From positions 64,550 to 128,549 of the forward strand of contig NZ_FOVM01000002.1 in NCBI RefSeq assembly GCF_900115155.1: a stretch of 64,000 nt of DNA. Direction: 5' to 3'. Both the position numbers and the translations under genes were made by a program. This document shows, in pieces, positions 7,777-18,105 of this stretch (the first letter of the stretch is position 1; the number at the start of each line of letters is the position of its first letter). This DNA is from Mycetocola miduiensis (GTDB lineage Bacteria; Actinomycetota; Actinomycetes; Actinomycetales; Microbacteriaceae). Below the pieces are notes generated by a model. It was given only the letters and a program-made list of their open reading frames with translations. It searched no databases and was not told where the DNA came from.

Positions 7777-8447
7777 CGACCAGGACTCCGAAGCGGACAT
7801 TGTCGCCGGGGGCGTTGTGGGCCGGAATGGCCGCAATTGTCGGCGGAGCGGGCGCCATCGTGTTGACGATCCCGATCGCCGCGGCGTATTTCCGGGCGTA
7901 TGAGGGGTTCGACGCCCGTCCGGTCTGGCTGCCGTTCATGGAACGAGCGCTTGCACCCCTGCTCGAGTTCGCGCCGCCCGTAACCGTCTACGAAATCTAC
8001 GGGCGCATCTACGCCGTGGTGTTCATCCTTTACCTGCCAGCGGCCATCCACCTGCACCGGCAGCGATCGGAAAGGAGCCGGCTGGAGGCTGTCGGTTTCG
8101 TGGTCGTCGCGGGGGCGCTCGTGACGACGGCTATCGGCGTTGCAGCCGACTATTGGGCGAACGGTATCGGCTACATCCCTTCCCTGTTCGGGCTCCTGGG
8201 GCTCGCCATCGGTTCCACCGTGTGGGGCCTCGGCGTCCGTCGTGGCGGTACCGTTCCGACGTGGTGGGCGTTGTTGTTGATCGCGGTGGGCCCGCTGTCT
8301 GTCCTCTGTCTGTTCCTGCTTGGACATGTCCCGAGTGGCCCGGCGCTCCCGTTCGCCGTGGCCTGGTTCCTGCTCGGGTGGTTGTCCGTCACCGGCAGGC
8401 CCACCGTCCGCATGAGCGCGCCGCTCACGGACACGACCCTTGCGTAG
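7773..8447 (+). CDS. Multi-pass membrane protein at the end of the Tad operon
   Basis: 224 residues from GTG 7773, translationally coupled to the TadG-like gene (GTGA overlap). About six hydrophobic spans can be seen, for example AGMAAIVGGAGAIVLTIPIA, IYAVVFILYLPAAI, FVVVAGALVTTAIGVAA, YIPSLFGLLGLAIGSTVW and LLLIAVGPLSVLCLFLLG. I do not recognise the family. The coupling suggests a role with the pilus machine, but nothing in the sequence shows which. It is not a TadV-type peptidase: no conserved GxGD-like aspartates in the right setting are visible. Confidence 0.7.
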   Translation: MTTRTPKRTLSPGALWAGMAAIVGGAGAIVLTIPIAAAYFRAYEGFDARPVWLPFMERALAPLLEFAPPVTVYEIYGRIYAVVFILYLPAAIHLHRQRSERSRLEAVGFVVVAGALVTTAIGVAADYWANGIGYIPSLFGLLGLAIGSTVWGLGVRRGGTVPTWWALLLIAVGPLSVLCLFLLGHVPSGPALPFAVAWFLLGWLSVTGRPTVRMSAPLTDTTLA

Positions 8448-8523
8448 GGGTTCCCCGGATCCCTAGGCTCCGACTCACGCGGGGCATTGACGGCTGAGGC
8501 CTTCGACAGAACGGACGTGGTCG

Positions 8524-10173
8524 ATGGACGAAATGGGGTCGCCGGACAGTACAGCGGACAACGGCACATCGGCCGGCGGTGTTCACGAGCTGCGGATCGG
8601 CGTGGAGAGCGCCGGCACCCGGGACGATCTTGCCGAGCAGCTCGCCCCGGTCGTGAACGACGTCCTGGCTGACTGGCACATCGCGCCCCTGTTTGCCGAC
8701 GACGACACCCTCTGGCTGCTCACCGGAGTGGCTGAGACAAAGGTTGGCAGCGCAGAGTACGCCACACTGGCGCACTCCCTCGTGCAGAACATTCTGGCGA
8801 CCGGAGTGGTGGCCAGGGCCGAGGCCGATTTACCCGTGACCGCGTTCGTCGGCGATCTGGTTGCACGAACCACCGTCGACCTGGCGCTTGCCGATCCCGA
8901 TTCTCCTCCCGGGAGCGAGTCGATGCGCTGGGCACGCGACGCAATCCGGTGCGACGGGGCGTGGGCCATCGAACCCAGCCGAGGGGCAGGCATCCTGATC
9001 GGTCAGCCAGACACCGGTTACACCCTGCACCCCAACCTCGGCCGCGCCGCCCTCAACCTCGTTGCCGACCGGGACTTCATCGACAACGACAACGACGCCC
9101 GCGACCCGCTGGTCCCGCCGGACACGCTGCCATGGCCGTTGTCCTTCCCCGGTCACGGCACGACCACGGCGAGCGTCATGGTCGGGAGGGGGAGCGAGCA
9201 AGCCGGCATCGTGGGAGTGGCACCTCGGGCCAAAGTGCTGCCGCTCCGGGCGGCCCGGAGCGTCATTCAACTGTTCGACAGCGACGTCGCGCGGGCGGTG
9301 GACCACGCCCGCAGGAACGGATGCCATCTCCTGTCAATCAGCGTTGGCGGCAAAGGGTTCTTCGGATTACGGGCGGCAATCCAGCGATCGGTCGACGCCG
9401 GCATGATCGTGGTCGCCGCGGCGGGGAACAACGTGGCGATCGTGGTGGCGCCGGCTTCGTATCCGAACTGCCTGGCCGTCGCGGCAACGGGCCCGGACGA
9501 TCAACCCTGGCCCGGGTCGTCACACGGGCGGGCAGTCGACGTCAGCGCACCGGGCTGGGGCGTGCACGTGGCCGGGTACATCTGGGAGCGCGGTTCTCCG
9601 ACAGCGTCAGTGAAGCGCTCCTCCGGAACCTCGTATGCCACTACCCACGTCTCCGGCGTCGCCGCCCTCTGGATCGCGTATCACGGCCCTGAGGCCCTGC
9701 GCGCGCGATACGGTGGACGCGTCCAGGCGGTCTTCCTCCACCTCCTGGCAACGATCGGCTCGCGGGTGCCGGCAGACTGGGACCCCACCGAGTTCGGCGC
9801 AGGCATCGTGGACGCCGCCGCACTGCTCGCCGCCCCCCTTCCCGCGTCGCAGGCGGTAACGGCTGACACCGAACGCCCCGCCGTCGAATCCTCTCTGGCT
9901 CGGTTGGGCGCACTCGTGAGCGTCAGCGAAACGGAACTGGAGCGGTGTCTCGCTGAATGGCTCCGTTGTGACGCCGACCAGGCGCGGCAGGTGACAGAAC
10001 GATTCGAGGGCGAGCTGGCGTTCCACCTCATCGAGCACCCAGGGTTTCGTGAATCGATCCTCGGCGGTACCAGCTCGGCTCATTGCGACGTGGGTTGCCT
10101 CGCCGGGAGCTCGGCCGAATTCCGGTCTGCCGTCCGAAGCGCCGGGAGTGACGTGCCGCCGGAAGTCCCCTGA
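8524..10173 (+). CDS. S8-family serine peptidase (subtilase) without an evident signal peptide
   Basis: 549 residues. The subtilisin triad is complete: Asp163 in GQPDTGYTLHP, His211 in GHGTTTASV and Ser370 in SGTSYATTHVSG, with the oxyanion Asn probably in AAGNNVAIV. The N-terminal 130 residues are acidic and unlike a secretory prodomain; the protein starts MDEMGSPDSTADNG with no hydrophobic leader, so a cytoplasmic site or a non-classical export route is likely. A C-terminal segment of about 130 residues after the peptidase domain is unassigned (LERCLAEWLRCDADQARQV, then a Cys-containing tail). It follows the Tad operon by 76 bases; a functional link is possible but not shown. Confidence 0.88.
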   Translation: MDEMGSPDSTADNGTSAGGVHELRIGVESAGTRDDLAEQLAPVVNDVLADWHIAPLFADDDTLWLLTGVAETKVGSAEYATLAHSLVQNILATGVVARAEADLPVTAFVGDLVARTTVDLALADPDSPPGSESMRWARDAIRCDGAWAIEPSRGAGILIGQPDTGYTLHPNLGRAALNLVADRDFIDNDNDARDPLVPPDTLPWPLSFPGHGTTTASVMVGRGSEQAGIVGVAPRAKVLPLRAARSVIQLFDSDVARAVDHARRNGCHLLSISVGGKGFFGLRAAIQRSVDAGMIVVAAAGNNVAIVVAPASYPNCLAVAATGPDDQPWPGSSHGRAVDVSAPGWGVHVAGYIWERGSPTASVKRSSGTSYATTHVSGVAALWIAYHGPEALRARYGGRVQAVFLHLLATIGSRVPADWDPTEFGAGIVDAAALLAAPLPASQAVTADTERPAVESSLARLGALVSVSETELERCLAEWLRCDADQARQVTERFEGELAFHLIEHPGFRESILGGTSSAHCDVGCLAGSSAEFRSAVRSAGSDVPPEVP

Positions 10174-10260
10174 CAACTGTCAAGGGGTTGAGGCGCCGGA
10201 CTGCCGGGGTGTTGCGTTGATGGCATCCGCTTTTCGACCATTTCTCGCCGGAGGACCCGA

Positions 10261-11058
10261 ATGACATTCAGCCCGAAATTCGCCATCGTCACCGGATCGG
10301 ACTCCGGAATCGGACGCGCAACAGCGGTGGCGCTCGCCGAAGCCGGGATGGATGTCGGGATCACCTGGCACAGCGACCAGGCCGGCGCTGAAGAAACCGC
10401 CAAAGAGGTGCGCTCCCACGGCCGGAACGCCGTCGTCGCCCAACTCGACACCACCGACCTCGACGGGTGCGGGGACGCGGTGGACGCCCTCGCCGACCAG
10501 CTTGGCGGGCTGGACGTGTTCATCAACAATTCCGGAACGGGCGACAACGCCCCACTCCTCGAGATGACCCTCGAGCAGTGGCGGCACACCGTAGCCGCCG
10601 ACCTCGACGGTGCGTTCGTCTGCATCCAGCGCGCGGCGAAACGGATGGTCGACGCCGGCAACGGCGGACGGATCATCGCGGTGACGAGCGTGCACGAACA
10701 CCAGCCCCGGGTCGGCTCCAGCGCCTATGACGCCGCCAAGCACGGGCTCGGCGGGCTTATCAAGACGGTTGCTCTCGAACTGGGCCAGCACGGGGTCACC
10801 GCCAACTCGGTCGCGCCGGGGGAGATCGCCACCCCGATGACCGGCCAAACGGATCAGGATCCGCGCTCCGAGGAGCGCCCGGGCATCCCGCTCGGCCGAC
10901 CCGGCGACGCACGTGAAGTCGCCGCGGTCATCGCCTTCCTCGCTTCACCGGCATCCGCCTACGTCACCGGCGCCTCCTGGGCGGTCGACGGCGGGATGCT
11001 GCAGATGGGCCCGCAGGGCGGATCACACATCACGAGCAATGACTGGCGGGAAGGCTGA
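10261..11058 (+). CDS. SDR-family NAD(P)-dependent oxidoreductase
   Basis: 265 residues; GGAGG lies eight bases before ATG. The nucleotide-binding TGSDSGIG motif is at residues 11-18, NNSGTGDN corresponds to the NNAG motif, VTSVHEH holds the catalytic Ser, and YDAAK supplies Tyr and Lys. The C-terminal YVTGASWAVDGGMLQM is the classical-SDR ending. The closest group I can name is the glucose dehydrogenase/3-oxoacyl reductase-like SDRs; the substrate is unknown. A small membrane-protein gene follows after 8 bases. Confidence 0.9.
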   Translation: MTFSPKFAIVTGSDSGIGRATAVALAEAGMDVGITWHSDQAGAEETAKEVRSHGRNAVVAQLDTTDLDGCGDAVDALADQLGGLDVFINNSGTGDNAPLLEMTLEQWRHTVAADLDGAFVCIQRAAKRMVDAGNGGRIIAVTSVHEHQPRVGSSAYDAAKHGLGGLIKTVALELGQHGVTANSVAPGEIATPMTGQTDQDPRSEERPGIPLGRPGDAREVAAVIAFLASPASAYVTGASWAVDGGMLQMGPQGGSHITSNDWREG

Positions 11059-11066
11059 CCTGTGCC

Positions 11067-11384
11067 ATGACCGATCCGACCCGGGTGCGAAGCCAGCCGG
11101 CGCTGACGTCATCGACGGGAATGATCTGGATCCTCCTCGGAGCGATCCTCGCCGCCGTGTGCATCGGGGTGCTGCTCGCGCTTGTCGCACTCCAGCCGGT
11201 TATCGCCTGGGTGGGAATCACTCTCGTCGCCGTGCTGCTGGTCGCCATGGTCGTGATCCGTTTCACCGTGCGACAGGGCCCGCGTCGGCTCACAGCGATG
11301 GCGAGCTTTTTCGGTGCCATGGCGCTCATCACACTGGTCTGTGTCGTGATGATCGCGGGAACTGCGTGGGCGTCGCTCGGCTAG
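11067..11384 (+). CDS. Small membrane protein of unknown function
   Basis: 105 residues with three hydrophobic spans: MIWILLGAILAAVCIGVLLAL, WVGITLVAVLLVAMVVIRF and MALITLVCVVMIAGTAWAS, separated by a basic loop (RQGPRRLT). I do not recognise the family. It starts 8 bases after the SDR gene and its end overlaps the end of the convergent MFS gene by 4 bases. Confidence 0.65.
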   Translation: MTDPTRVRSQPALTSSTGMIWILLGAILAAVCIGVLLALVALQPVIAWVGITLVAVLLVAMVVIRFTVRQGPRRLTAMASFFGAMALITLVCVVMIAGTAWASLG

Positions 11385-12655
11385 CGATTCTGGTTAGCGA
11401 CGCGGCGTGCCGGAACATAGCGGGGAATCATCCGGGCGAGGTGCCAGGCTCCGAGAACGCCAATGGCACCGATCATCCCGGCGGCCAAGGAGACCGATCC
11501 CAGCGCTGTGAGACCGGCGACCACCAGCGGAGCGGCCGCTGAACCGGCATCGCCGGTGAAACGCCACGCACCGAGGAACGGCGCGGGCCGACCGGGAGGA
11601 GCGAGGTCCGCTCCGAGGGTCATCAGGATGCCGCTGCCCAGCCCGTTCGCGACGGAAAGGATCCCCGCGGCAACGATGAACCAGACCACCGCATTCGGAC
11701 TGTCATGCGTGAACGACAGCAGCAGCATCCCGAGCCCGAGACCGAGCGTTGACGGCACGGCGCTCCAGATCCGGCCGAACCGGTCCATCACCTGGCCGCT
11801 GACGTAGAAGAGGGCAAAGTCGACCGCGCCGGCAAGCCCGATGATGAGCGCCGTGTCAGCCTCACTTACTCCGAGGCTCACCGCCCACAGCGGCAGGATG
11901 ACCGTGCGCGCCGCTCGCATCGCACCGATCAATGCGGCGCCCGAGCCCATCCGGACGAGGACGCCGCGGAACACCCGCAACGTGCGGAACAGCCCGTGGG
12001 ACTCCTCGGCAGCGAGCTCCTCGCCGGATGTATGCGCGGGGGCGGCGCCCTTCCGGATCCGGCTCACGTGGCCGAACATGGCCTCCGGGTCGGGCAACAG
12101 CACGAGGATCAAGACGGCCGCCAGGCACGAAATCGTCATGATCCAGAATGCGCCCTGCGCTCCACCGGTGAGGTGGATCACCGGGACAGCCAGAAGCGGA
12201 CCGATAAACAGGCCCGCCCGGAACACCCCGCCGAGCGTCGACAGCGCCCGAGCCCGGTAGCGCAGGGGCACATAACTCGTCATGAAGGCATGCCGCGCGA
12301 GCGCGAACACCGCGGTCGCCAGCCCAAGGATGAAGATTGCCACACCAAGGACCCACGGGTTGGGGGATAGAACGGCGCCGAGTGCTGAGACGATCGAGAG
12401 CAACGCGGCGCCAATCATTGCCGTCCGTTCACCGACGCGGCTCACCAGCCAACCGCTCGGGATGTCACCGACGAGTTCGCCGATCATGAGCATTCCGGCG
12501 ATGACACCGGCGATGGCGAGGCTGGCGCCGAGGTTCGTGGCTGCGACAGGGATGAGCGGGATGAGCGCTCCCTCGCCGATGGAAAACAACAACGTCGGAA
12601 GGAAGACCACAATGGCGACGGAGCGGATGCTGAATGCCGGATTTCCGTCTGTCAT
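11381..12655 (-). CDS. MFS transporter
   Basis: 424 residues with twelve predicted spans in two halves. The loop 2-3 motif (SGWLVSRVGERTAMIG) corresponds to the G-x-x-D/S-R-x-G-R MFS signature, and the central loop around residues 195-220 is charged (DPEAMFGHVSRIRKG). Major facilitator proteins move small solutes with protons; drug or metabolite export is plausible but unproven. It is divergent from prfB. A TAGACT box sits ten bases before its start codon. Confidence 0.85.
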   Translation of the reverse strand: MTDGNPAFSIRSVAIVVFLPTLLFSIGEGALIPLIPVAATNLGASLAIAGVIAGMLMIGELVGDIPSGWLVSRVGERTAMIGAALLSIVSALGAVLSPNPWVLGVAIFILGLATAVFALARHAFMTSYVPLRYRARALSTLGGVFRAGLFIGPLLAVPVIHLTGGAQGAFWIMTISCLAAVLILVLLPDPEAMFGHVSRIRKGAAPAHTSGEELAAEESHGLFRTLRVFRGVLVRMGSGAALIGAMRAARTVILPLWAVSLGVSEADTALIIGLAGAVDFALFYVSGQVMDRFGRIWSAVPSTLGLGLGMLLLSFTHDSPNAVVWFIVAAGILSVANGLGSGILMTLGADLAPPGRPAPFLGAWRFTGDAGSAAAPLVVAGLTALGSVSLAAGMIGAIGVLGAWHLARMIPRYVPARRVANQNR

Positions 12656-12717
12656 GGTGATTTCGAGTCTAGAGCCGCCCGCCGGGTGAAGTCGCCGGAA
12701 GGTAGGCTGGTGCCGAC

Positions 12718-13827
12718 ATGTTAGATCTAGACCTGAACGATGCGATCGCCGCCATCCGCACCACCTTTGCCGACATCCGCGAAGTCGTTGGAGTCGACAG
12801 GCTGCGCGCCGAGATTGCCGACCTGAGCGAACAGGCCGGCGTGCCCGACCTGTGGGACGACACCGATAAGGCGCAGAAGATCACCAGCGACCTGAGCCAC
12901 CGGCAGTCGGAACTCGCCCGCCTCACCGCCATCGAGAACCAGCTCGACGACCTCGAAGTGCTCGTCGAGCTCGCCAACGCCGAAGGCGATGAAGAATCAG
13001 CGGCCGAAGCACGCAACGAGCTTCTCGACCTGCAGAAGCAGATCGGCGACCTCGAAGTACAGACGCTGCTCAACGGCGAGTACGACCCACTCGCCGCTGT
13101 CGTCACCATCCGGGCGGGAGCCGGCGGCGTCGACGCCGCCGACTTCGCCGACATGCTCTTTCGGATGTACCTGCGCTGGGCAGAGCAGCACAGGTACAAA
13201 GCGAAAGTGCTCGACACCAGCTACGCCGAAGAAGCGGGCATCAAATCGGCGACGTTCGAAATTGACGCACCGTACGCCTTTGGCACGCTGAGCGTGGAGG
13301 CCGGTACTCACCGCCTCGTGCGGATGAGCCCGTTCAACTCGGCCGGCAAACGGCAGACCAGCTTCGCCGCTGTCGAAGTGGTCCCGTTGATGCCGGAGAC
13401 CGAAGAGGTCGACATCCCCGACAACGAGATGCGCGTCGACGTCTTCCGCTCGTCTGGCCCCGGAGGCCAGTCGGTCAACACGACGGACTCCGCTGTGCGC
13501 ATCACGCACCTCCCGACCGGCATCGTCGTCAGCTGCCAGAACGAGAAGAGCCAGATCCAGAACCGCGCCGCTGCGCTGCGGGTGCTCAAGTCGCGGCTTC
13601 TCCTCGTGCAGCGAGAGCAGGAGAACGCAAAGAAGAAGGAACTCGCCGGCAACATCACGGCGAGCTGGGGCGACCAGATGCGCTCATACGTCCTCGCTCC
13701 GTACCAAATGGTGAAGGACCTCCGCACCGAGCATGAAGTCAACAACCCGCAGAACGTCTTCGACGGCGACATCGACGGATTCATCTCGGCAGGCATCCGC
13801 TGGCGTAAACAGCCGACCGACGACTGA
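12718..13827 (+). CDS. prfB: Peptide chain release factor 2
   Basis: 369 residues. RF2 reads UAA and UGA stop codons and releases the finished peptide on the ribosome. The tripeptide region SPF is present in [16 protein letters not shown], and the catalytic GGQ in [17 protein letters not shown]. The frame is continuous from MLDLDLNDA, so the programmed +1 frameshift of many bacterial prfB genes is absent, as is usual in actinobacteria. A TAGGCT box lies nine bases before ATG, so the leader would be only about three bases. It heads the order prfB-ftsE-ftsX-smpB-ssrA. Confidence 0.97.
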   Translation: MLDLDLNDAIAAIRTTFADIREVVGVDRLRAEIADLSEQAGVPDLWDDTDKAQKITSDLSHRQSELARLTAIENQLDDLEVLVELANAEGDEESAAEARNELLDLQKQIGDLEVQTLLNGEYDPLAAVVTIRAGAGGVDAADFADMLFRMYLRWAEQHRYKAKVLDTSYAEEAGIKSATFEIDAPYAFGTLSVEAGTHRLVRMSPFNSAGKRQTSFAAVEVVPLMPETEEVDIPDNEMRVDVFRSSGPGGQSVNTTDSAVRITHLPTGIVVSCQNEKSQIQNRAAALRVLKSRLLLVQREQENAKKKELAGNITASWGDQMRSYVLAPYQMVKDLRTEHEVNNPQNVFDGDIDGFISAGIRWRKQPTDD

Positions 13828-13887
13828 GCCGGGTGGCCAACCCGGAGCGCATAGGCGTGTCACGTCCTCGATCCGGTCCGCCCTGCC

Positions 13888-13893
13888 TAGGCT
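13888..13893 (+). promoter_or_regulatory. -10 box of a near-leaderless ftsE promoter
   Basis: TAGGCT lies nine bases before ATG 13903. No Shine-Dalgarno sequence is seen, so the transcript would carry about three untranslated bases. The same box and spacing stand before prfB. Confidence 0.45.
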
Positions 13894-13902
13894 CGAGTCG
13901 TC

Positions 13903-14936
<1,034 letters not shown>

Positions 14937-14940
<4 letters not shown>

Positions 14941-15851
14941 GACTCTCCCTGATCTGGCAGGAAGCGACAACAGGCCTTCGCCGCAACGTGTCCATGGTGA
15001 TCTCGGTCATCCTCGTCACCTTCATCTCACTCACCTTCGTTGGTACGGCGGTTCTGTTGCAGATGCAGATCGGCCAGATGAAGAACTACTGGTACGACCG
15101 GGCCCAGGTTGCGATCTACCTGTGCACAGCCGATTCGACGACAGAGACATGTACCGCCGGTGCGGCAACCGACGACCAGAAGGCCAGCGTCGCCGGCCAG
15201 CTGGAGGGCGAGACCCTCGCTCCGTTCGTCGAGGAGTTCTACTTCGAGGACCACCAGCTCGCCTACGAGAATTTCCAGAAGCAGTTCGAGGGCAACGAGC
15301 TTGCCAGCCTCGTCGTTCCCGAGCAGTTGAACGAGACGTACTGGGTCAATCTTGACGATCCGTCGCAATCCGAGGTACTCGTCGAAGCCTTCTCGAGCAC
15401 CGCCGGAGTGGAAGAGGTGACGGACCAGCGACAATACCTCGACGCCATTTTCCAGGTGCTCAACGTTGCCAGCTACACGGCGATTGGCATCGCCGGACTG
15501 ATGCTCATCGCCGCCGTTCTTCTCATCGCGACCACGATCCGCCTGTCGGCGTACTCACGGCGCAAGGAGATCGGGATCATGCGTCTGGTCGGAGCCTCGA
15601 ACCGGTTCATCCAGACACCGTTCATCCTCGAGGGAGTGTTCTCGGCGGTGATCGGTTCCATCCTTGCCGGTGCGGCGGTGATCGGCATCGTGCACTACTT
15701 CATCGCCGGATACCTGGCACCGCGGATGCCCTTCGTCAGCTTCGTCGACATCTCCGATGCGTTCATCGTGGTTCCGGTGCTCATCCTGTTGGGGATGTTC
15801 CTCGCCGCCTTCTCGGCGAACTTCGCGATCAAGCGCTACCTGAAGATCTAG
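14937..15851 (+). CDS. ftsX: Cell division membrane protein FtsX
   Basis: 304 residues. One N-terminal membrane span (MVISVILVTFISLTFVGTAVL) precedes an extracellular domain of about 130 residues with two cysteines (CTADSTTETC), and three C-terminal spans follow after residue 175, with the typical SAYSRRKEIGIMRLVGAS between the second and third. FtsX passes the FtsE ATPase cycle to a peptidoglycan hydrolase outside. Coupled to ftsE by a four-base overlap. Confidence 0.95.
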
Positions 15852-15963
15852 GCCCCCGGGCGCGCGGCATCCCGCCTGTTGTTAGACTGATGGGCTGCCG
15901 CGCCGCCGGTGCGGCGATCCATCCTGCGGCGCTGTGCCGCGAACCGACTGTCGGAGTGAAACC

Positions 15964-16440
15964 GTGCCCAGGGAACGTGGCGAAAATGTCGTGGCGACCA
16001 ACCGCAAAGCGCGCCACGACTACCTGATTGAAGACACCTTCGAGGCCGGTCTCGTGCTGAGCGGCTCTGAGGTGAAGTCTCTGCGCGCGGGTCGTGCTTC
16101 CCTCGTCGACGGGTACGCGTTCATCGAGGGCGGCGAGGCCTGGCTCGATGCCGTGCACATTCCCGAATACACCGGCGCGACCTGGAACAACCACCCGCCA
16201 CGGCGCAAGCGCAAGCTCCTGCTGCACAAGGCTCAGATCCTCAAGATCAGCCACAAGGTGGCGCCAGGCGGTTACACGATCATCCCGTTGAAGCTGTACT
16301 TCAGCGACGGCAAGGCGAAGGTTGAGATCGCCATCGCCAAGGGTAAGAAGGAGTACGACAAGCGCCAGACGCTCCGTGAGCGTGAGGCGACCCGTGAGGC
16401 GGCGCGGGCCGTCGCTGCTCGCAACCACCTCGGCGAATAA
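15964..16440 (+). CDS. smpB: SsrA-binding protein SmpB
   Basis: 158 residues from GTG 15964 (GGAG six bases upstream). SmpB binds tmRNA and places it in the A site of stalled ribosomes. [31 protein letters not shown] is the conserved N-terminus, with [13 protein letters not shown] and the basic [17 protein letters not shown] tail. The tmRNA gene follows 886 bases downstream with one broken gene between them. Confidence 0.97.
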   Translation: MPRERGENVVATNRKARHDYLIEDTFEAGLVLSGSEVKSLRAGRASLVDGYAFIEGGEAWLDAVHIPEYTGATWNNHPPRRKRKLLLHKAQILKISHKVAPGGYTIIPLKLYFSDGKAKVEIAIAKGKKEYDKRQTLREREATREAARAVAARNHLGE

Positions 16441-16462
16441 GGTTCAGCGGAGGGTCGGCCTC

Positions 16463-17151
16463 CTACGAGTCCGTCTGTACCCGCGCCGGGCGCGCCGTGA
16501 ACCGCACGTCGATGGCGACGTCGATGCGGACGGGAGCGGGCGCCAGATCGACGGGGGCACTCGCGGCCATGGCGAACATCCTGGCGTCTTCCCGGCCGGG
16601 GAACGGGTACGCGACCGTCGGCTCCGACAGCTCGACGGGTGTGCACCCGCTGAGACCGAGCATGCTGCGTAAACGGATGCTTTATCGACGGCGTGTGCGA
16701 CGGCATCCCGCTGCGCGCGCGCCTCGAGTTCACGCCTGGTGAGGTCGGTGACGGCCCAGGTGATCCCGCCCACATTGACGCCATCCTGGCTGGCGGCGTC
16801 CTCCAGCCACACGCTCAACCGGCGCACGTCGCTGAAGGTCGCTGTCAGCTGGGCGCGGGAGTGGTAAACGAGGGGGAGTTGCGCTCCCTCACTGTTCCAC
16901 GGCCGTTCGGCCCAGACCTGGACATCGTCGGCAGCCCAGTCGACGACGGGACCAGCCGCAGGGTCGTGCAGGACAGCGATCGACTCGATGCACACGGCGA
17001 GGGTGGCGGCCGACCGGTCGCGAACATTCCGCCGGTCGTCGCCATCGAAACTGACCGCGAGCGACACGGTGGCGCGCTCCGCCGGGCTTTGGGCATGACC
17101 CTCACCGTGAACGGAGATTTGCACGTCGTCCTGCCCGGAGAAGTCGACCAT
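16463..17151 (-). pseudogene. SIMPL-domain (DUF541) protein interrupted by one frameshift
   Basis: The first 160 or so residues, from ATG 17151, read as a SIMPL domain: QISVHGEGHAQSPAERATVS at the start and RAQRDAVAHAVDKASVYA near the break. After about 16670 this frame turns into Arg/Ser-rich nonsense, while the frame shifted by one base continues the family pattern (MLGLSGCTPVELSEPTVAYP, then APAPVRIDVAIDVRFTARP) to a stop at 16463. The two parts together give about 229 residues, the normal family length. A single lost base at about 16663-16680 explains it; a real mutation and a sequencing error cannot be separated here. SIMPL proteins are of unclear function, often periplasmic. Confidence 0.8.
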
Positions 17152-17205
17152 GAAGCGACTTTATCGGGGTTAGCGCCGCAAGATCAGGGGAGGAACGCGA
17201 CCGCT

Positions 17206-17235
17206 TTGGCAGACATCGGCCGGACCGGCTATACT
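17206..17235 (+). promoter_or_regulatory. Promoter of the tmRNA gene
   Basis: TTGGCA (17206-17211) and TATACT (17230-17235) are 18 bases apart, a near-consensus vegetative promoter. The start would fall near 17242, about 85 bases before the mature tmRNA 5' end, leaving a leader to be removed. Confidence 0.65.
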
Positions 17236-17326
17236 GGAGAGCTGGGCCGTGAGGTCCGGATGCCGGTTCGCCGGTTTGATAACTTCACAGCGTGTGACAG
17301 CCACTCACTCTTTTCAGGGTGTGCAT

Positions 17327-17702
17327 GGGGATGATCGGTTTCGACACTGCCTGCGCAACTGTGAGAAGCGGGTCGAGGATCCAGGGTTCTCTCGTAAACG
17401 ATCTCTGGAAAACAATAAGTGCCAATTCAAAGCGCACTGACTTCGCCCTCGCTGCCTAAGCGAGCGCACTAAAGAAGTCCGTCAGACCGGGAATGCTCTC
17501 TACCCGGATCCTGGCGCCATTTAGAGAGATTGCTTCTACGTTTCGTCTCAGGGCGTAGAGGGACTTCAACTGAGGCTGGGCTTGTCGGATTAGGTGCCAG
17601 TGGCAAATTCCGGAGCCGAGTAGAACGCTTTCACTGGATACACCCGTAGAAGGCACATGACCACAGCAGTGGACCGGGGTTCAATTCCCCGCATCTCCAC
17701 CA
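17327..17702 (+). ncRNA. ssrA: Transfer-messenger RNA (tmRNA)
   Basis: 376 nt. GGGGATG at the 5' end pairs with CATCTCC before ACCA at the 3' end, forming the tRNA-like acceptor, with a T arm containing GGTTCAATTCC. CCA is encoded. The tag reading frame lies at 17421-17459: resume codon GCC, encoding ANSKRTDFALAA followed by TAA. The tag ends in the LAA proteolysis signal. Together with SmpB it rescues stalled ribosomes. A terminator hairpin follows 28 bases downstream. Confidence 0.97.
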
Positions 17703-17729
17703 TCAGTTGCTGTCACACGACGTGAACCG

Positions 17730-17754
17730 AAAGGCCGCCTCTGAGGCGGCCTTT
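17730..17754 (+). terminator. Rho-independent terminator after tmRNA
   Basis: AAAGGCCGCC and GGCGGCCTTT form a perfect 10-bp stem with a five-base loop (TCTGA). The T-run is part of the stem and short (TTTCTG). Confidence 0.8.
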
Positions 17755-17794
17755 CTGCGTTCAGGCCGCCTCCCATCCGTGGTTAGCTGGGTCC

Positions 17795-18082
17795 ATGGCC
17801 GATCCCAAACGACTCGAACTGACGCTCCGAAAACCCTGGTTCGGCGCCGTGCTGAAGCCGACAGTCGTGTTCAACGGCCGCGGCCAACCCGCCCAGTGGG
17901 GCACAGGCACCTGGCGAGTGTCAGCGGACGCTCCAACTGAGGTGTCGATCTTCCTGTACAACCGTCTGTGGCGATTCGGCAACGCCGCGATCACGGTCTC
18001 CGGTGGGTCACCCGCACCACTCGTGTACTCGGCGCCGGTGCTGCCGATCGGCCCGGGACGGCTGGCACCCGCCCCGCACTAA
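17795..18082 (+). CDS. Small hypothetical protein
   Basis: 95 residues. The text (TLRKPWFGAVLKPTVVFNGRGQPAQWGTGTW, then APTEVSIFLYNRLWRFGNA) looks like a small all-beta domain with no signal peptide and no cysteine. I do not recognise the family. A TTAGCT box lies six bases before ATG, the leaderless spacing seen at several neighbours, which supports this start. It converges with the downstream MFS gene. Confidence 0.6.
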   Translation: MADPKRLELTLRKPWFGAVLKPTVVFNGRGQPAQWGTGTWRVSADAPTEVSIFLYNRLWRFGNAAITVSGGSPAPLVYSAPVLPIGPGRLAPAPH

Positions 18083-18105
18083 ACAGGCGGGAGGTGCCGT
18101 CGGCA

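Noticed and set aside
12718-13827. Programmed frameshift in prfB
   Set aside because: The frame is continuous from the start codon and there is no early in-frame TGA.
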